A stretch of 64,000 nucleotides of DNA from Streptomyces sulfonofaciens (GTDB lineage: Bacteria > Actinomycetota > Actinomycetes > Streptomycetales > Streptomycetaceae): contig NZ_BNCD01000020.1 in the NCBI RefSeq assembly GCF_014656295.1, positions 82,123 through 146,122 of the forward strand. The letters run 5' to 3'. The notes below the pieces were generated by a model, which made no database searches, was not told where the DNA came from, and saw only the letters and a list, made by a program, of their open reading frames with translations. Positions 1 through 8,628 of this stretch are shown piece after piece; the first letter of the stretch is position 1; every line of letters begins with the position of its first letter. The position numbers were made by a program, and so were the translations under genes.

Positions 1-257
1 TCGCCACGCGGCCCGGACGGCCCCGCTGGCATCGCGGCCGGTCGCCCGCGGCTGCCGGGCGGGCCCGCGACCGGCCTGCCGCCGAGCTGCTGCACCTGGC
101 GGGCGAGCGCGTCGCGAGCGGCGTTGGCGTCGTGCAGATCCGCGGCGAGTTGCTGAAGGGCGATGACCAGCCACGCCAGCACCGCGAGCCCGGCGATCAC
201 ACCGAGTCCGAACCACAGGTCCGCCCGACGCCGCGCGGGCTCGTCGTGGCGCATCAT
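1..257 (-). CDS. Membrane-anchored collagen-like protein, C-terminus beyond the window
   Basis: Read on the minus strand from a double ATG at 257, preceded by the purine-rich ribosome binding site AGGGGGG. The 85 visible residues start with a charged basic segment, then one hydrophobic helix at about residues 14-37 (motif WFGLGVIAGLAVLAWLVIAL). A short polar helix likely to form a coiled coil follows (LHDANAARDALARQVQQL, about 41-58). From about residue 60 it becomes Gly/Pro-rich with GPPGSRG and GPSGPRG triplets, the start of a collagen-like tract. The reading frame runs off the left edge, so length and C-terminal domain are unknown. This layout (short cytoplasmic N-terminus, one membrane anchor, coiled coil, Gly-X-Y stalk) is seen in several Streptomyces surface proteins of unknown role. 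Confidence 0.7.
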   Translation of the reverse strand, partial: MMRHDEPARRRADLWFGLGVIAGLAVLAWLVIALQQLAADLHDANAARDALARQVQQLGGRPVAGPPGSRGRPAAMPAGPSGPRG

Positions 258-1026
258 GACCCCGCCCCCCTCGCGGTGAGGTACGCCGAAGGGGACGCGA
301 GCGGCCACCGGCACGATCGGGGGAGACGGCGGTCCACCGCCGGTCGGCCGCGCACTGCCAGGCCCGCTCCCGGTCCGCCCGCTCCCGTGCGACCGCACGC
401 GCCACGACCGCTTGCAAGTCCTCGTCGAGCGCACAAATCGCAGCTCAAACACGTCGAGCGACACTTTACCGTCGACTCCGACCCCCTGGCGGCGGATGCC
501 CTCGGGGCCGACGCACGCCGCACCCCGAGCGACGCGCAGGCGCACAGGCACACAGGCACACAGGCACACAGCCGCACAAACACGCAGCCGCACAAACACA
601 CAGGCACAGACGGACGTCGGCACCCGACTGCCCCGACCCTCCCCGCTCCCTGTCACTCCCGGGAGCGATCGGGAGTCACCGGGAGAACGCCACGACTGCC
701 GACCCGCCGCCGATCCGCGAACGTGACGCCCGCCACGAGGCAACGGCCACGAACGGCCATGAACGGCCACGAACGGCCATGAACGGCCACGAACGGCCAT
801 GAACGGCCACGAACGGCCACGAGGAGGGGCCGGGTTGGACATGCCTTCTCCCCGCGGAGGAGGGGTCGGGTCGGACAGGCCCTCTCCCCGCACCGGCGTG
901 CAACACGCCGCACCCCGTGCGGAGCGCCCGACCAGCACGAATGCTGGGTCAAGATTGCCCAGAGAGGCCTGCCCGCCCTGTCCGCGGCCATGTCCGACGC
1001 GCCCGCCCTCAAGTAGGTGGTGATCC
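258..1026. other. Gene-free region with short repeats
   Basis: No reading frame here looks like a protein; the open frames are low-complexity products of repeats. At 540-606 there is a CA-rich patch of CACAGG and CACAAAC units. At 742-821 there is a 10-nt tandem repeat. At 820-900 two imperfect copies of a GGAGGGG-containing segment lie side by side. The promoter of the antiporter that starts at 1027 should be near the right end. Confidence 0.6.
742..821. repeat. 10-nt tandem repeat, 8 copies
   Basis: Eight head-to-tail copies of AACGGCCAYG, where the ninth base mostly alternates between C and T, giving a 20-nt higher-order period. It lies between divergently oriented genes and has no obvious coding role. 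Copy number is likely to vary between strains. Confidence 0.85.
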
Positions 1027-2223
1027 GTGGGGCACGCAGACACCCTGCTTGCCATGGGCGGCGCCTTCCTGGCCGCCGCCGTCCTCGCCCGCCTCGGCAG
1101 CAGGATCGAGCTTCCCACCATCCCGCTGTTCATGATCGCGGGCGTGCTCCTCGGCCCCCACACACCCGGGCTGGTCCTGGTCGACGACCCGCACGAGTTC
1201 GAGATGCTCTCCGCCCTCGGCCTGGTCCTGCTGCTGTTCTACCTGGGTCTGGAGTTCCACCTCGACGATCTCAGGAGCGGCGGCAGACGCCTGCTGGCCG
1301 CCGGCGGGATCTACCTGCTGCTGAACGTCGGCGCGGGCCTGGGATTCGGCGCCGTCCTGGGCTGGGGACCACGTGAGGCCCTGGTACTCGCCGGTGTTCT
1401 CGGCATCTCCTCGTCCGCGATCGTCACGAAGATCCTCATCGACCTGGGCCGCCTGGCACGCCCGGAGACGCGCCTGATCCTGGGCGTCATCGTGGTCGAG
1501 GACATCTTCCTCGCGCTCTACCTCGCGGCGCTGCAACCGATCATCAGCGGCGCCCAGGGCCCTTCGGAGACGGTGGTCCAGGCGGCCAAGGCGTTCGGCT
1601 TCCTGCTCGTCCTTGCGGCCGCCGCCCGCTACGGCACACGGCTGGTCGGGCGCCTGATCGCGGTCCGCGAGGACGAACTGCTGGTCATCAGCTTCCTCGG
1701 CACCGTCGTCCTCGTCGCCGGCGTGTCCGAGGTCCTCGGGGTCGCCGATGCCATCGGCGCCTTCATGACCGGCCTGATCCTCGCAGGCACCTCCTCCGCA
1801 CCGCGCATCCGCAAGCTCGTGCACCCCCTGCGGGACGCCTTCGCGGCGATCTTCTTCTTCGCCACCGGCCTCTCCATCGATCCCGGGGACATCGCGTCCG
1901 TCGCCGCCCCGGTGGCCGCCGCGGCGGCGTTGACCATCGTGGTGAACGTGCTTGCGGGGCTGCTCGTCGCCCGCCTGTACCGCTACGGTTCCGGGCCGGC
2001 CGCGGACATCGCCACCACACTGCTGGCACGCGGGGAGTTCGCGCTGATCCTGGCCTCGATCGCGACCAGCGCGGGCCTCGACGACCGCCTCGCCCCGTTC
2101 ATCGCCGGATACGTCCTCGTGCTCGCCGTCCTCGGCCCCATCGTCGCCGGACGCGCCCACCTGCTCGCCCGTCTCCTCAGGGCAGCCGCCACCCACCTGC
2201 CCGACCGCCCCGCGAGTACGTGA
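1027..2223 (+). CDS. Monovalent cation:proton antiporter (CPA2 / KefB-like)
   Basis: A 398-residue polytopic membrane protein beginning with GTG at 1027, behind a weak GGTGG ribosome binding site. The sequence alternates hydrophobic helices across its whole length and has features of CPA2 Na+/H+ or K+/H+ exchangers: the early segment PTIPLFMIAGVLLGPH, the conserved GLEF segment (YLGLEFHLDDL), and ISSSAIVTKIL in the core. It also has ADAIGAFMTGLILAG and the late ARGEFALILASIA. The family exchanges a monovalent cation for protons across the plasma membrane. The usual C-terminal TrkA-N/RCK regulatory domain is absent; the protein ends soon after the last helix. It stands alone, followed by a strong terminator. 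The ion specificity cannot be read from the sequence. Confidence 0.85.
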   Translation: MGHADTLLAMGGAFLAAAVLARLGSRIELPTIPLFMIAGVLLGPHTPGLVLVDDPHEFEMLSALGLVLLLFYLGLEFHLDDLRSGGRRLLAAGGIYLLLNVGAGLGFGAVLGWGPREALVLAGVLGISSSAIVTKILIDLGRLARPETRLILGVIVVEDIFLALYLAALQPIISGAQGPSETVVQAAKAFGFLLVLAAAARYGTRLVGRLIAVREDELLVISFLGTVVLVAGVSEVLGVADAIGAFMTGLILAGTSSAPRIRKLVHPLRDAFAAIFFFATGLSIDPGDIASVAAPVAAAAALTIVVNVLAGLLVARLYRYGSGPAADIATTLLARGEFALILASIATSAGLDDRLAPFIAGYVLVLAVLGPIVAGRAHLLARLLRAAATHLPDRPAST

Positions 2224-2289
2224 ACGAAAGCCGGCGCCCCGGCTCGTCCGTCCGTCGGCCCGGCGCGGCGGCACCGAGCGGCGGAACCA

Positions 2290-2320
2290 GAAGGGCCCCG
2301 CAATCCTCACGGGGCCCTTC
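2290..2320 (+). terminator. Hairpin terminator after the antiporter
   Basis: Perfect 11-bp stem GAAGGGCCCCG / CGGGGCCCTTC with a 9-nt loop, 66 nt after the antiporter stop. There is no U tract, as is usual in Streptomyces. It could also serve transcription from the right. Confidence 0.75.
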
Positions 2321-2346
2321 GACCGAACCGTTTGCCTGGTCGGAGT

Positions 2347-2392
2347 CAGAGCCTCCCGTCGGAGTCGAACCGACGGCCTACGCATGACGAGT
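2347..2392 (-). pseudogene. Partial tRNA-Thr copy (3' half), probable attachment-site scar
   Basis: From 2347 the sequence is a near-identical direct copy of the 3' half of the intact tRNA-Thr at 5154-5227. T-arm, variable loop and anticodon arm align over about 42 nt with 3 mismatches, then similarity stops. The anticodon position reads CGT instead of TGT. Acceptor 5' strand and D-arm are absent, so it cannot be a working tRNA. A second copy of a tRNA 3' end in the same orientation is the classic footprint of site-specific integration by a tyrosine recombinase, although no integrase gene is present between the copies. Confidence 0.75.
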
Positions 2393-2534
2393 TGGCCGAT
2401 CACCTGTCGTACACGTCCACCCTCGTCTGTCACCAGGCCGTTTTGCAGGTCAGGACGGGAACTGAATGGACACGGACGCCGGCGGATCCCACCGGACCGA
2501 AGGGAGATTGGGACCACGCCCGGCGCCGGGTCCC

Positions 2535-2753
2535 CGGAGCGATCCTGCCCGGTCCCGGATCGGTGCCGGGCAGGGTGCTGGTCGCGTCTGCCGTGGCGGT
2601 CCGCAGCAGTTGCTGGACCACGAGCAGGGCATGGGTCTCCTGGTCGATGCCTTCGGGGTACGGGCCCACGGGACCAAGGCCCCCGAGGATGGCCGACTTC
2701 AGTTCCAGGTAGGCGGTTCCGATTCCCCACCGCTTCCCGGTCAACGCCGCCCG
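2535..2753 (-). pseudogene. Fragment of an IS4-family transposase
   Basis: A minus-strand stretch of about 70 codons reads RWGIGTAYLELKSAILGG, then TPEGIDQE-like (PYPEGIDQETHALLVV) and LLRTATADAT. This matches the C-terminal part of Streptomyces IS4-type transposases, where the YREK-like region reads RWEIETAYLELKSTILGG. There is no start codon, no N-terminal DDE region and no terminal inverted repeat in the flanks I could see, so it is a dead remnant. It lies inside the segment bounded by the two tRNA-Thr copies. Confidence 0.7.
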
Positions 2754-2938
2754 AATCGAACTCGGCCTCTTGGCGATCGACGCCGGTCGGGGCCGTACCG
2801 CCGCCGTCCTGTCGCCGGCCCTGCCCGCCAGATGGCGGGTCATCACCGCCGCGTGGCACTGTCGAGGCCCTCTCGCCCGCGCCGAAGATGGAGTCCAGCG
2901 GTCACGGAGCGCTGACCAGGAGTCCCAGGGAGCTGACC

Positions 2939-3919
2939 ATGACGACCACCATTCCGGCCCGCCCTCCGTTCGACCCGGAGCTCGCCGCCGCACTCGCCGT
3001 CATCAACGAGAGCCTCCCGCCGACGTTGACCGCGGAGATGATTCCCTCACTGCGGCAGGGCATGGCCGAGCAGCGGGCGACCGACGAGGAGCTGTCCCTC
3101 GGCGGGGCGTTCGTCGTCGGGGAACGGCTGGTGCCCGGACCGGCGGGCGCGCCGGAGATCTCGCTGGTGATCGCCCGCCCGGCCGCCGCGGAAACCGCCG
3201 TGGGCGTCATCTACCACATCCACGGCGGCGGCATGTTCCTCGGCCACAACCGCGGCCATGAGCTGGTCGAACAGCTCGGCTGGGCCCGGGAGCTCGAACT
3301 CGCCGTGGCTTCGGTGGACTACCGGCTCGCCCCCGAACATCCGCATCCCGCACCGGTCGAGGACTGCTACGCCGGTCTGACCTGGGTCGTCGAGAACGCC
3401 ACCGAACTGGGGATCGACCCGGACCGTGTGATCATCACCGGTAGCAGCGCCGGCGGCGGACTCGCGGCGTCGACGGCGTTGCTGGCCAGGGATCGCGGCG
3501 GTCCGGCGCTCGCCGGGCAGATGCTGCTGAGCCCGATGCTCGACGACCGCAACGACACGCCGTCCGCCCACCAGATGGCCGGGGTCGGCATCTGCGACCA
3601 GGCGTCCAACGAACTCGGCTGGACGTCGTTGCTCGGGGACGCGCGAGGCGGAGCGGACGTCTCGCCGTACGCGGCCGCCGCGCGGGCCACCGACCTTTCG
3701 GGACTGCCACCGGCCTTCCTCGACGTCGGCTCCGCGGAGACGTTCCGGGACGAGGCCGTCACCTACGCGGCACGGCTGTGGCAGGCCGGGGGCCAAGCGG
3801 AGCTGCATGTGTGGCCCGGGGGGTTCCACGGGTTCGACCTGCTCGCCTCCTACGCCGTGCTTTCCCAGGCCGCCAAGGCGCAGCGCCTGCCGTGGCTGCG
3901 CCGGGTGCTCGGTTCCTGA
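2939..3919 (+). CDS. Alpha/beta hydrolase, HSL-type esterase/lipase
   Basis: A 326-residue soluble hydrolase of the hormone-sensitive lipase family (bacterial family IV esterases). The oxyanion-hole motif HGGG is at residues 95-98. The nucleophile elbow GSSAGG has Ser170, the catalytic Asp is probably Asp271 (ETFRDE), and the His is His297 (GGFHGFD). YRLAPEHPHPAP is the family's typical segment after strand 5. The ATG at 2939 is preceded by CAGGAGTCCCAGGG; open frame further upstream overlaps the transposase scrap and is not plausible coding. Such enzymes hydrolyse short acyl esters; the substrate is unknown. It is followed after 12 nt by a PucR-type regulator gene, probably co-transcribed, and both lie in the tRNA-bounded segment. 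Confidence 0.88.
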   Translation: MTTTIPARPPFDPELAAALAVINESLPPTLTAEMIPSLRQGMAEQRATDEELSLGGAFVVGERLVPGPAGAPEISLVIARPAAAETAVGVIYHIHGGGMFLGHNRGHELVEQLGWARELELAVASVDYRLAPEHPHPAPVEDCYAGLTWVVENATELGIDPDRVIITGSSAGGGLAASTALLARDRGGPALAGQMLLSPMLDDRNDTPSAHQMAGVGICDQASNELGWTSLLGDARGGADVSPYAAAARATDLSGLPPAFLDVGSAETFRDEAVTYAARLWQAGGQAELHVWPGGFHGFDLLASYAVLSQAAKAQRLPWLRRVLGS

Positions 3920-3931
3920 CACGATGAGTTG

Positions 3932-4909
3932 ATGAAGGATCTCGTCGGCCGGCTCTCGGCGCTCGACCCCGACGCCGGGGCCGCGGTCAAGGTGATCGCG
4001 TACTTCGACCAGCTCGTTGACGGGCGGGCCGGGCTCGAAGCGATCGTCCGCGGCGCGGCCGTCCTGTCCGGGTGCGTGGTCCGCCTGGTCGATGACGAAC
4101 GCCATGTGCGGGTGCGCGTAGGCCCGGAAGGCCATGCCCCGGACGACGGGTTCGACCCGCCGGAGCCGGAGTGGCTCAATGCCCCGCTCGTCCCCGGCGG
4201 ACCGCCGGTCCTCTGGCTGGAGCGGCCGGGGCCGGCCGGTCCGGTCGACGCGATGGTGTTGGAACGGGCCGTCTCCGCGGCGCGCGGCGTGCTCGACCGC
4301 ACTCGGGGCCGCGCCTCGGGTGACCCCGCGCTCATGGAGGTCGTGCTCGACGCGTCCGCCGAGGAAGCGACTCGGACGCGTGCCGCGCGTCGGCTCGGCC
4401 TGCCCGGCACCGCACGGGTACTGGCGCTCGACGGTGGTGCCGCGCGGATCGAGGCCACCGGCGCGGTACCCGGGCGCGGGCGGGTCGGGGTCGGCCCGAT
4501 GGTGCCCGTGCTGGACCTGCCTGCCTCGTGGGAAGCGGCCCGGACGGCGTTGCGGTTCGCGGCCGACGGGACCGAGCAGGACCCCGGCGCGCGGGTGGTC
4601 CACGCGGACGAACTCGGCGGCCTCGCCGTCCTCGCGGCGGCCGTCGCGCCGGGGACGAAGCCGGTGGCCGACGTCCTCGCGCTGGAGCGGGCCCGGTCCG
4701 CGGCGCCGTGGGTGCTCGGCACCCTCGTCACGTTCGTGTCCAGCCCGAGCCTGCGCACGGCGGCGACGGCGCTCGTCGTACACCATTCGACGCTGCAGGA
4801 CCGCATCGCGCACGCCGAGCAGTTGCTCGGCTGGCCGGTGCGCGATCCGCCGGGGCGGCTGCGGCTACAGCTCGCGCTCGCCCTTCGGCGCCTTCACCTG
4901 CATACCTAG
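3932..4909 (+). CDS. PucR-type helix-turn-helix transcriptional regulator
   Basis: A 325-residue protein whose C-terminal 60 residues (LRTAATALVVHHSTLQDRI ... LRLQLALALRRL) match the PucR C-terminal helix-turn-helix domain (HTH_30). The middle resembles the GGDEF-like/GAF region of the CdaR-PucR group, and the first 120 residues form an uncharacterised sensor part. ATG at 3932 is chosen; TTG at 3929 is in frame and possible. It starts 12 nt after the esterase stop, so it most likely controls that gene in response to an unknown effector. Confidence 0.72.
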   Translation: MKDLVGRLSALDPDAGAAVKVIAYFDQLVDGRAGLEAIVRGAAVLSGCVVRLVDDERHVRVRVGPEGHAPDDGFDPPEPEWLNAPLVPGGPPVLWLERPGPAGPVDAMVLERAVSAARGVLDRTRGRASGDPALMEVVLDASAEEATRTRAARRLGLPGTARVLALDGGAARIEATGAVPGRGRVGVGPMVPVLDLPASWEAARTALRFAADGTEQDPGARVVHADELGGLAVLAAAVAPGTKPVADVLALERARSAAPWVLGTLVTFVSSPSLRTAATALVVHHSTLQDRIAHAEQLLGWPVRDPPGRLRLQLALALRRLHLHT

Positions 4910-5115
4910 TGCTGTGACCGGGTCTGGCGTGGGCCGGGTGCACGGTGCTGACCGCCGTGCCGATCCCGCCCGCCGTCCATCCCCCCAGGACGCCATGCGC
5001 CGCATGGGCGCCTGTTCTGCCGTCCCAGGTCGCAGCGCCCATGGGGACCGGAAATGAGACCCGGGACACACGAGCGGCCCGCGCCCGGCTCCGCCGCCGG
5101 ATCCAGTGAGCACGA

Positions 5116-5147
5116 AAGCCCAGGTCAGACTGGTCTGACCTGGGCTT
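5116..5147 (-). terminator. Hairpin terminator downstream of tRNA-Thr
   Basis: Perfect 14-bp inverted repeat AAGCCCAGGTCAGA / TCTGACCTGGGCTT with a 4-nt loop, just past the tRNA 3' end in the tRNA's direction. It is suited to ending the tRNA transcript and could also stop the regulator transcript coming from the left. Confidence 0.8.
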
Positions 5148-5153
5148 CGCCAG

Positions 5154-5227
5154 AGCCTCCTGTCGGAGTCGAACCGACGACCTACGCATTACAAGTGCGT
5201 TGCTCTGGCCAACTGAGCTAAGGAGGC
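5154..5227 (-). tRNA. tRNA-Thr (anticodon TGT)
   Basis: On the minus strand all four arms can be drawn: acceptor GCCTCCT / AGGAGGC, D-arm with AGCTCAGTTGG, anticodon stem ACGCA / TGCGT around loop CTTGTAA (anticodon TGT), and T-arm with GGTTCGACTCC. The discriminator is U and CCA is not encoded. It reads ACA threonine codons, which are rare in this GC-rich genome. Its 3' half is duplicated at 2347-2392. Confidence 0.95.
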
Positions 5228-5489
5228 AGCCCGTGCAGTGTACCCAGCCCGCCGGGTGCCCCCGTCGAAAATTTCGTCGAAGTTCACAGGGGATGGAGTA
5301 CTGACAGAACGCATGACCGGGAGGTAACGTCCGGTTCACGTTCGTACAGGTGGACTACACCTCTGCGCACGCCTCACTGCGACACCCGCAGTCACAAGTG
5401 GTCGCCGCGGCGGAGCACTCCTCCTGCACGGTCACTTCCTTTACTCGGATCGTCCGGCACGTTCCTGCCGGTGAAGGGATTCACGAGCC

Positions 5490-6620
<1,131 letters not shown>

Positions 6621-6681
6621 GCGACCGACCCGCTCGGCACCGCCGCAGCCGGCCGCACGGCACGGCTCGGCCGCATCGTGG

Positions 6682-6715
6682 GAAGGGCCCCGCACCCGAA
6701 GGTGCGGGGCCCTTC
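6682..6715 (+). terminator. msiK terminator
   Basis: Perfect 15-bp stem GAAGGGCCCCGCACC / GGTGCGGGGCCCTTC with the tetraloop CGAA, 61 nt after the msiK stop. Confidence 0.9.
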
Positions 6716-6837
6716 GCGCATCCGAAAACCCCTGGTCGATGAGGTACTTCACCCCGTCCGTCAACAGCCGACAAGTTTTTTGGGGCGTTTCGTCCCCCTA
6801 CAGAGTGACGAAATGTCGCCAAATCACTACTGAGCGC

Positions 6838-6852
6838 TACGCTCGGCGCGTG
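6838..6852 (+). promoter_or_regulatory. Probable leaderless promoter (-10 TACGCT)
   Basis: TACGCT at 6838-6843 resembles a -10 hexamer and sits 6 nt before the GTG at 6850, with no ribosome binding site between. Transcription starting at the G of GTG would give a leaderless mRNA, which is common in Streptomyces. The -35 box is not clear. Confidence 0.5.
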
Positions 6853-7287
6853 ACGCACTTCGCCAAACCCCTGCCGCGGCGCGGCCCCGCCCGCCGGATC
6901 GGCCGCTCCCTCGCCCTCGTCCTGCCCGTCGTCCTGGTGCTGTCGGGGACCCTCGCGGTCACCCGCGTCAACTGGTCGGGCGCGCACCGGGACTCGGTCC
7001 TGACCGCGTCCTCGGCGTCCGTCTCCTCGCGTGCCGCGGCGCGCCCCGTGCAGGACGTGCTGCGCGACCGGCTGCTCCTCGACCTGCGCGAACAGGACCC
7101 CGGTACGGCCCTCACCCACCTCCAGCAGGCGGTGGACGAGCATCCCTCGCTGGCCAGGCACTGCGTGTCCATCGCACGCGCCCTCGGCCGCGCCGCAGTC
7201 CAGGCGTACGGTCCCACCCGTGCGCAGGCGTTCGCGCGCCCGGTGTGCGACACGTCCTTCGCGGCCGGGGTGGCCGCACAGCAGTAG
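6850..7287 (+). CDS. Exported or membrane-anchored conserved protein, function unknown
   Basis: A 145-residue protein with a basic start (KPLPRRGPARRIGRS) and one hydrophobic helix at about residues 20-36 (LALVLPVVLVLSGTLAV), so it is a signal-anchor or exported protein. The remainder is helical, with TALTHLQQAVDEHPSLARHC and a conserved-looking CVSIARALGRAAVQAYG segment. Two cysteines lie in the outer part (ARHC and PVCDTS) and may pair. I do not recognise a family. GTG at 6850 is preferred over the ATG at 6739 because the latter would start inside AT-richer promoter DNA. Confidence 0.7.
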   Translation: MTHFAKPLPRRGPARRIGRSLALVLPVVLVLSGTLAVTRVNWSGAHRDSVLTASSASVSSRAAARPVQDVLRDRLLLDLREQDPGTALTHLQQAVDEHPSLARHCVSIARALGRAAVQAYGPTRAQAFARPVCDTSFAAGVAAQQ

Positions 7288-7334
7288 CCCGCGCGGCGCG
7301 CCGGGCGTCCTTCCCCGCCACTGCGCGCCGCTGC

Positions 7335-7352
7335 GTACGCTTCCGTTCCATG
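7335..7352 (+). promoter_or_regulatory. Probable leaderless promoter of the nucleotidyltransferase gene
   Basis: TACGCT at 7335-7340 is a good -10 hexamer, 9 nt before the ATG at 7350, and no Shine-Dalgarno sequence exists upstream of that ATG. It is the same hexamer with similar spacing as at 6838. Confidence 0.5.
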
Positions 7353-8081
7353 ACCGATCCAGATGCCGTCCCACCGCCCACCCAGGCCGTCGTCCTGGCG
7401 GGCGGTCAGGGCTCGCGGCTGCGCCCCTACACCGATGACCGGCCCAAGCCGATGGTCGAGATCCCCGGCACCGGGACCCCGATCATCGGCCATCAGTTGT
7501 CCTGGCTCGCCGAGGAGGGCGTCACCGATGCGGTGGTCTCCTGCGGCCATCTCGCCGAGGTGCTCCAGGAGTGGCTGGCCAAGGCCGAACTGCCGCTGCG
7601 GGTCAGCACCGTGGTGGAGCACGAGCCGCTGGGCCGCGGTGGTGGGCTGAAGTACGCGGCAGCGCACCTGCCGCACCCGGACCGGCCGTGGTATGCAACG
7701 AACGGCGACATCTGGACGCGGTTCTCGCTGCGCGAGATGGCGGCGTTCCACACGGAGCGCGCCGCGACGGCCACGCTGGCGCTGGCCCGGCCGCGGATCC
7801 CGTGGGGGGCCGTCGAGACCGATGCGTTCGGGCACATCACGGACTTCATCGAGGCACCGCCCTCGCCGTATCTGATCAATGCCGGTGTGTACGTCTTCGG
7901 GCCCGAATTCACGGCTGCGCTGCCGGATCGCGGGGACCACGAGCGCACCACGTTCCCGGGACTGGCCCGGACCCGGCGGCTGGCCGGCTATCCGATTCCG
8001 CAGGGTGCGTACTGGCGTGCCATCGACACGGCGAAGGATCTGTCCCAGGCCGCGAAGGACCTCGCGGCGCTGGGGCGTTGA
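7350..8081 (+). CDS. Sugar-phosphate nucleotidyltransferase
   Basis: A 243-residue GT-A-fold nucleotidyltransferase. The nucleotide-binding signature LAGGQGSRLRPYTDDRPKPM is at about residues 15-34. The segment LGRGGGLKYA, the Asp in TNGDIWT (metal/sugar contact) and the late INAGVYVF match glucose-1-phosphate thymidylyl/guanylyltransferase-type enzymes. It transfers an NMP from NTP to a sugar 1-phosphate. It is shorter than RmlA and lacks a C-terminal hexapeptide domain, resembling mannose-1-phosphate guanylyltransferase-like or MurNAc-1-P uridylyltransferase-like forms. Exact sugar and nucleotide are not determinable. The start is set by the initial ATG and the leaderless promoter. Confidence 0.85.
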   Translation: MTDPDAVPPPTQAVVLAGGQGSRLRPYTDDRPKPMVEIPGTGTPIIGHQLSWLAEEGVTDAVVSCGHLAEVLQEWLAKAELPLRVSTVVEHEPLGRGGGLKYAAAHLPHPDRPWYATNGDIWTRFSLREMAAFHTERAATATLALARPRIPWGAVETDAFGHITDFIEAPPSPYLINAGVYVFGPEFTAALPDRGDHERTTFPGLARTRRLAGYPIPQGAYWRAIDTAKDLSQAAKDLAALGR

Positions 8082-8276
8082 GGCACGGCCTCCGGGTCCG
8101 GGGCGTTGAGGCGCGGTTTTCGGGGGCGTTGGCGCGCGAGCTCCGGGGCGCTGAGGCGGGGACTCCGGGAGTGTTGAGGAGTGGGCTCCGGGGTGCTGAG
8201 GCGCGGGCTCCGGGGCGTTGAGGCGCGGGCTCCGGGGCTGTTGAGGCGCGGGCTCGTGGGGTGTTGGCGCGGACTG
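8071..8276. repeat. Degenerate 22-24-nt tandem array, about 9 units
   Basis: Units of the form GGGGCGTTGAGGCGCGGGCTCC follow one another with point changes. The first unit overlaps the last codons and stop of the preceding gene, so the array may have arisen by duplication of that gene's 3' end. Confidence 0.8.
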
Positions 8277-8369
8277 GGGCGGTGAGCCTTGGCGAACGCG
8301 CCGGGGCGGTGAGCCTTGGCGAACGCGCCGGGGCGGTGAGCCTTGGCGAACGCGCCGGGGCGGTGAGCG
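8277..8369. repeat. 27-nt tandem repeat, 3 perfect copies plus part
   Basis: Three identical 27-nt units beginning GGGGCGGTGAGCCTTGGCGA, then a 12-nt partial unit. There is no spacer, so it is not CRISPR. The remaining DNA to 8628 is GC-rich and shows no gene. Confidence 0.9.
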
Positions 8370-8628
8370 GGAGGGTGCAGTGCGGCGCCCTCCCGCCCTC
8401 GTACGCCCGGGTCCGCCGTCCGTGTTCCGGTCTCCCGCGCCCGGGTCAGCCGTCCGTGCTCCGCTCCCCCGCGCCCGGGGCCCCGGGTCCGGGGTCCGGC
8501 GGGGCCCGCCCCCAGGGGACGGTGTCCGGGGCCCGCCGCCCGGGTTCCGGCCCAGAGGCGGGGGCACCCCCGGTGGAGACGGGATCAGGGGTGCCCCGAG
8601 CGGGGTCGGCCGGGGGTGGGGCCAGGGG

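Noticed and set aside
1009..2859. Very long open frame opposite the antiporter
   Set aside because: It is antisense to a clear membrane protein and encodes Arg/Gly/Asp-rich noise, a GC-bias artefact. The same applies to long frames opposite the DoxX, phoR, UvrA-like, FtsX and NACHT genes.
5116..5147. DasR (dre)-like sequence ACTGGTCT...ACC near msiK
   Set aside because: It is the centre of the perfect terminator hairpin behind tRNA-Thr and does not match the full dre dyad; the hairpin explains it.
8277..8369. CRISPR-like array of identical repeats
   Set aside because: Units are contiguous with no spacers and there are no cas genes nearby.
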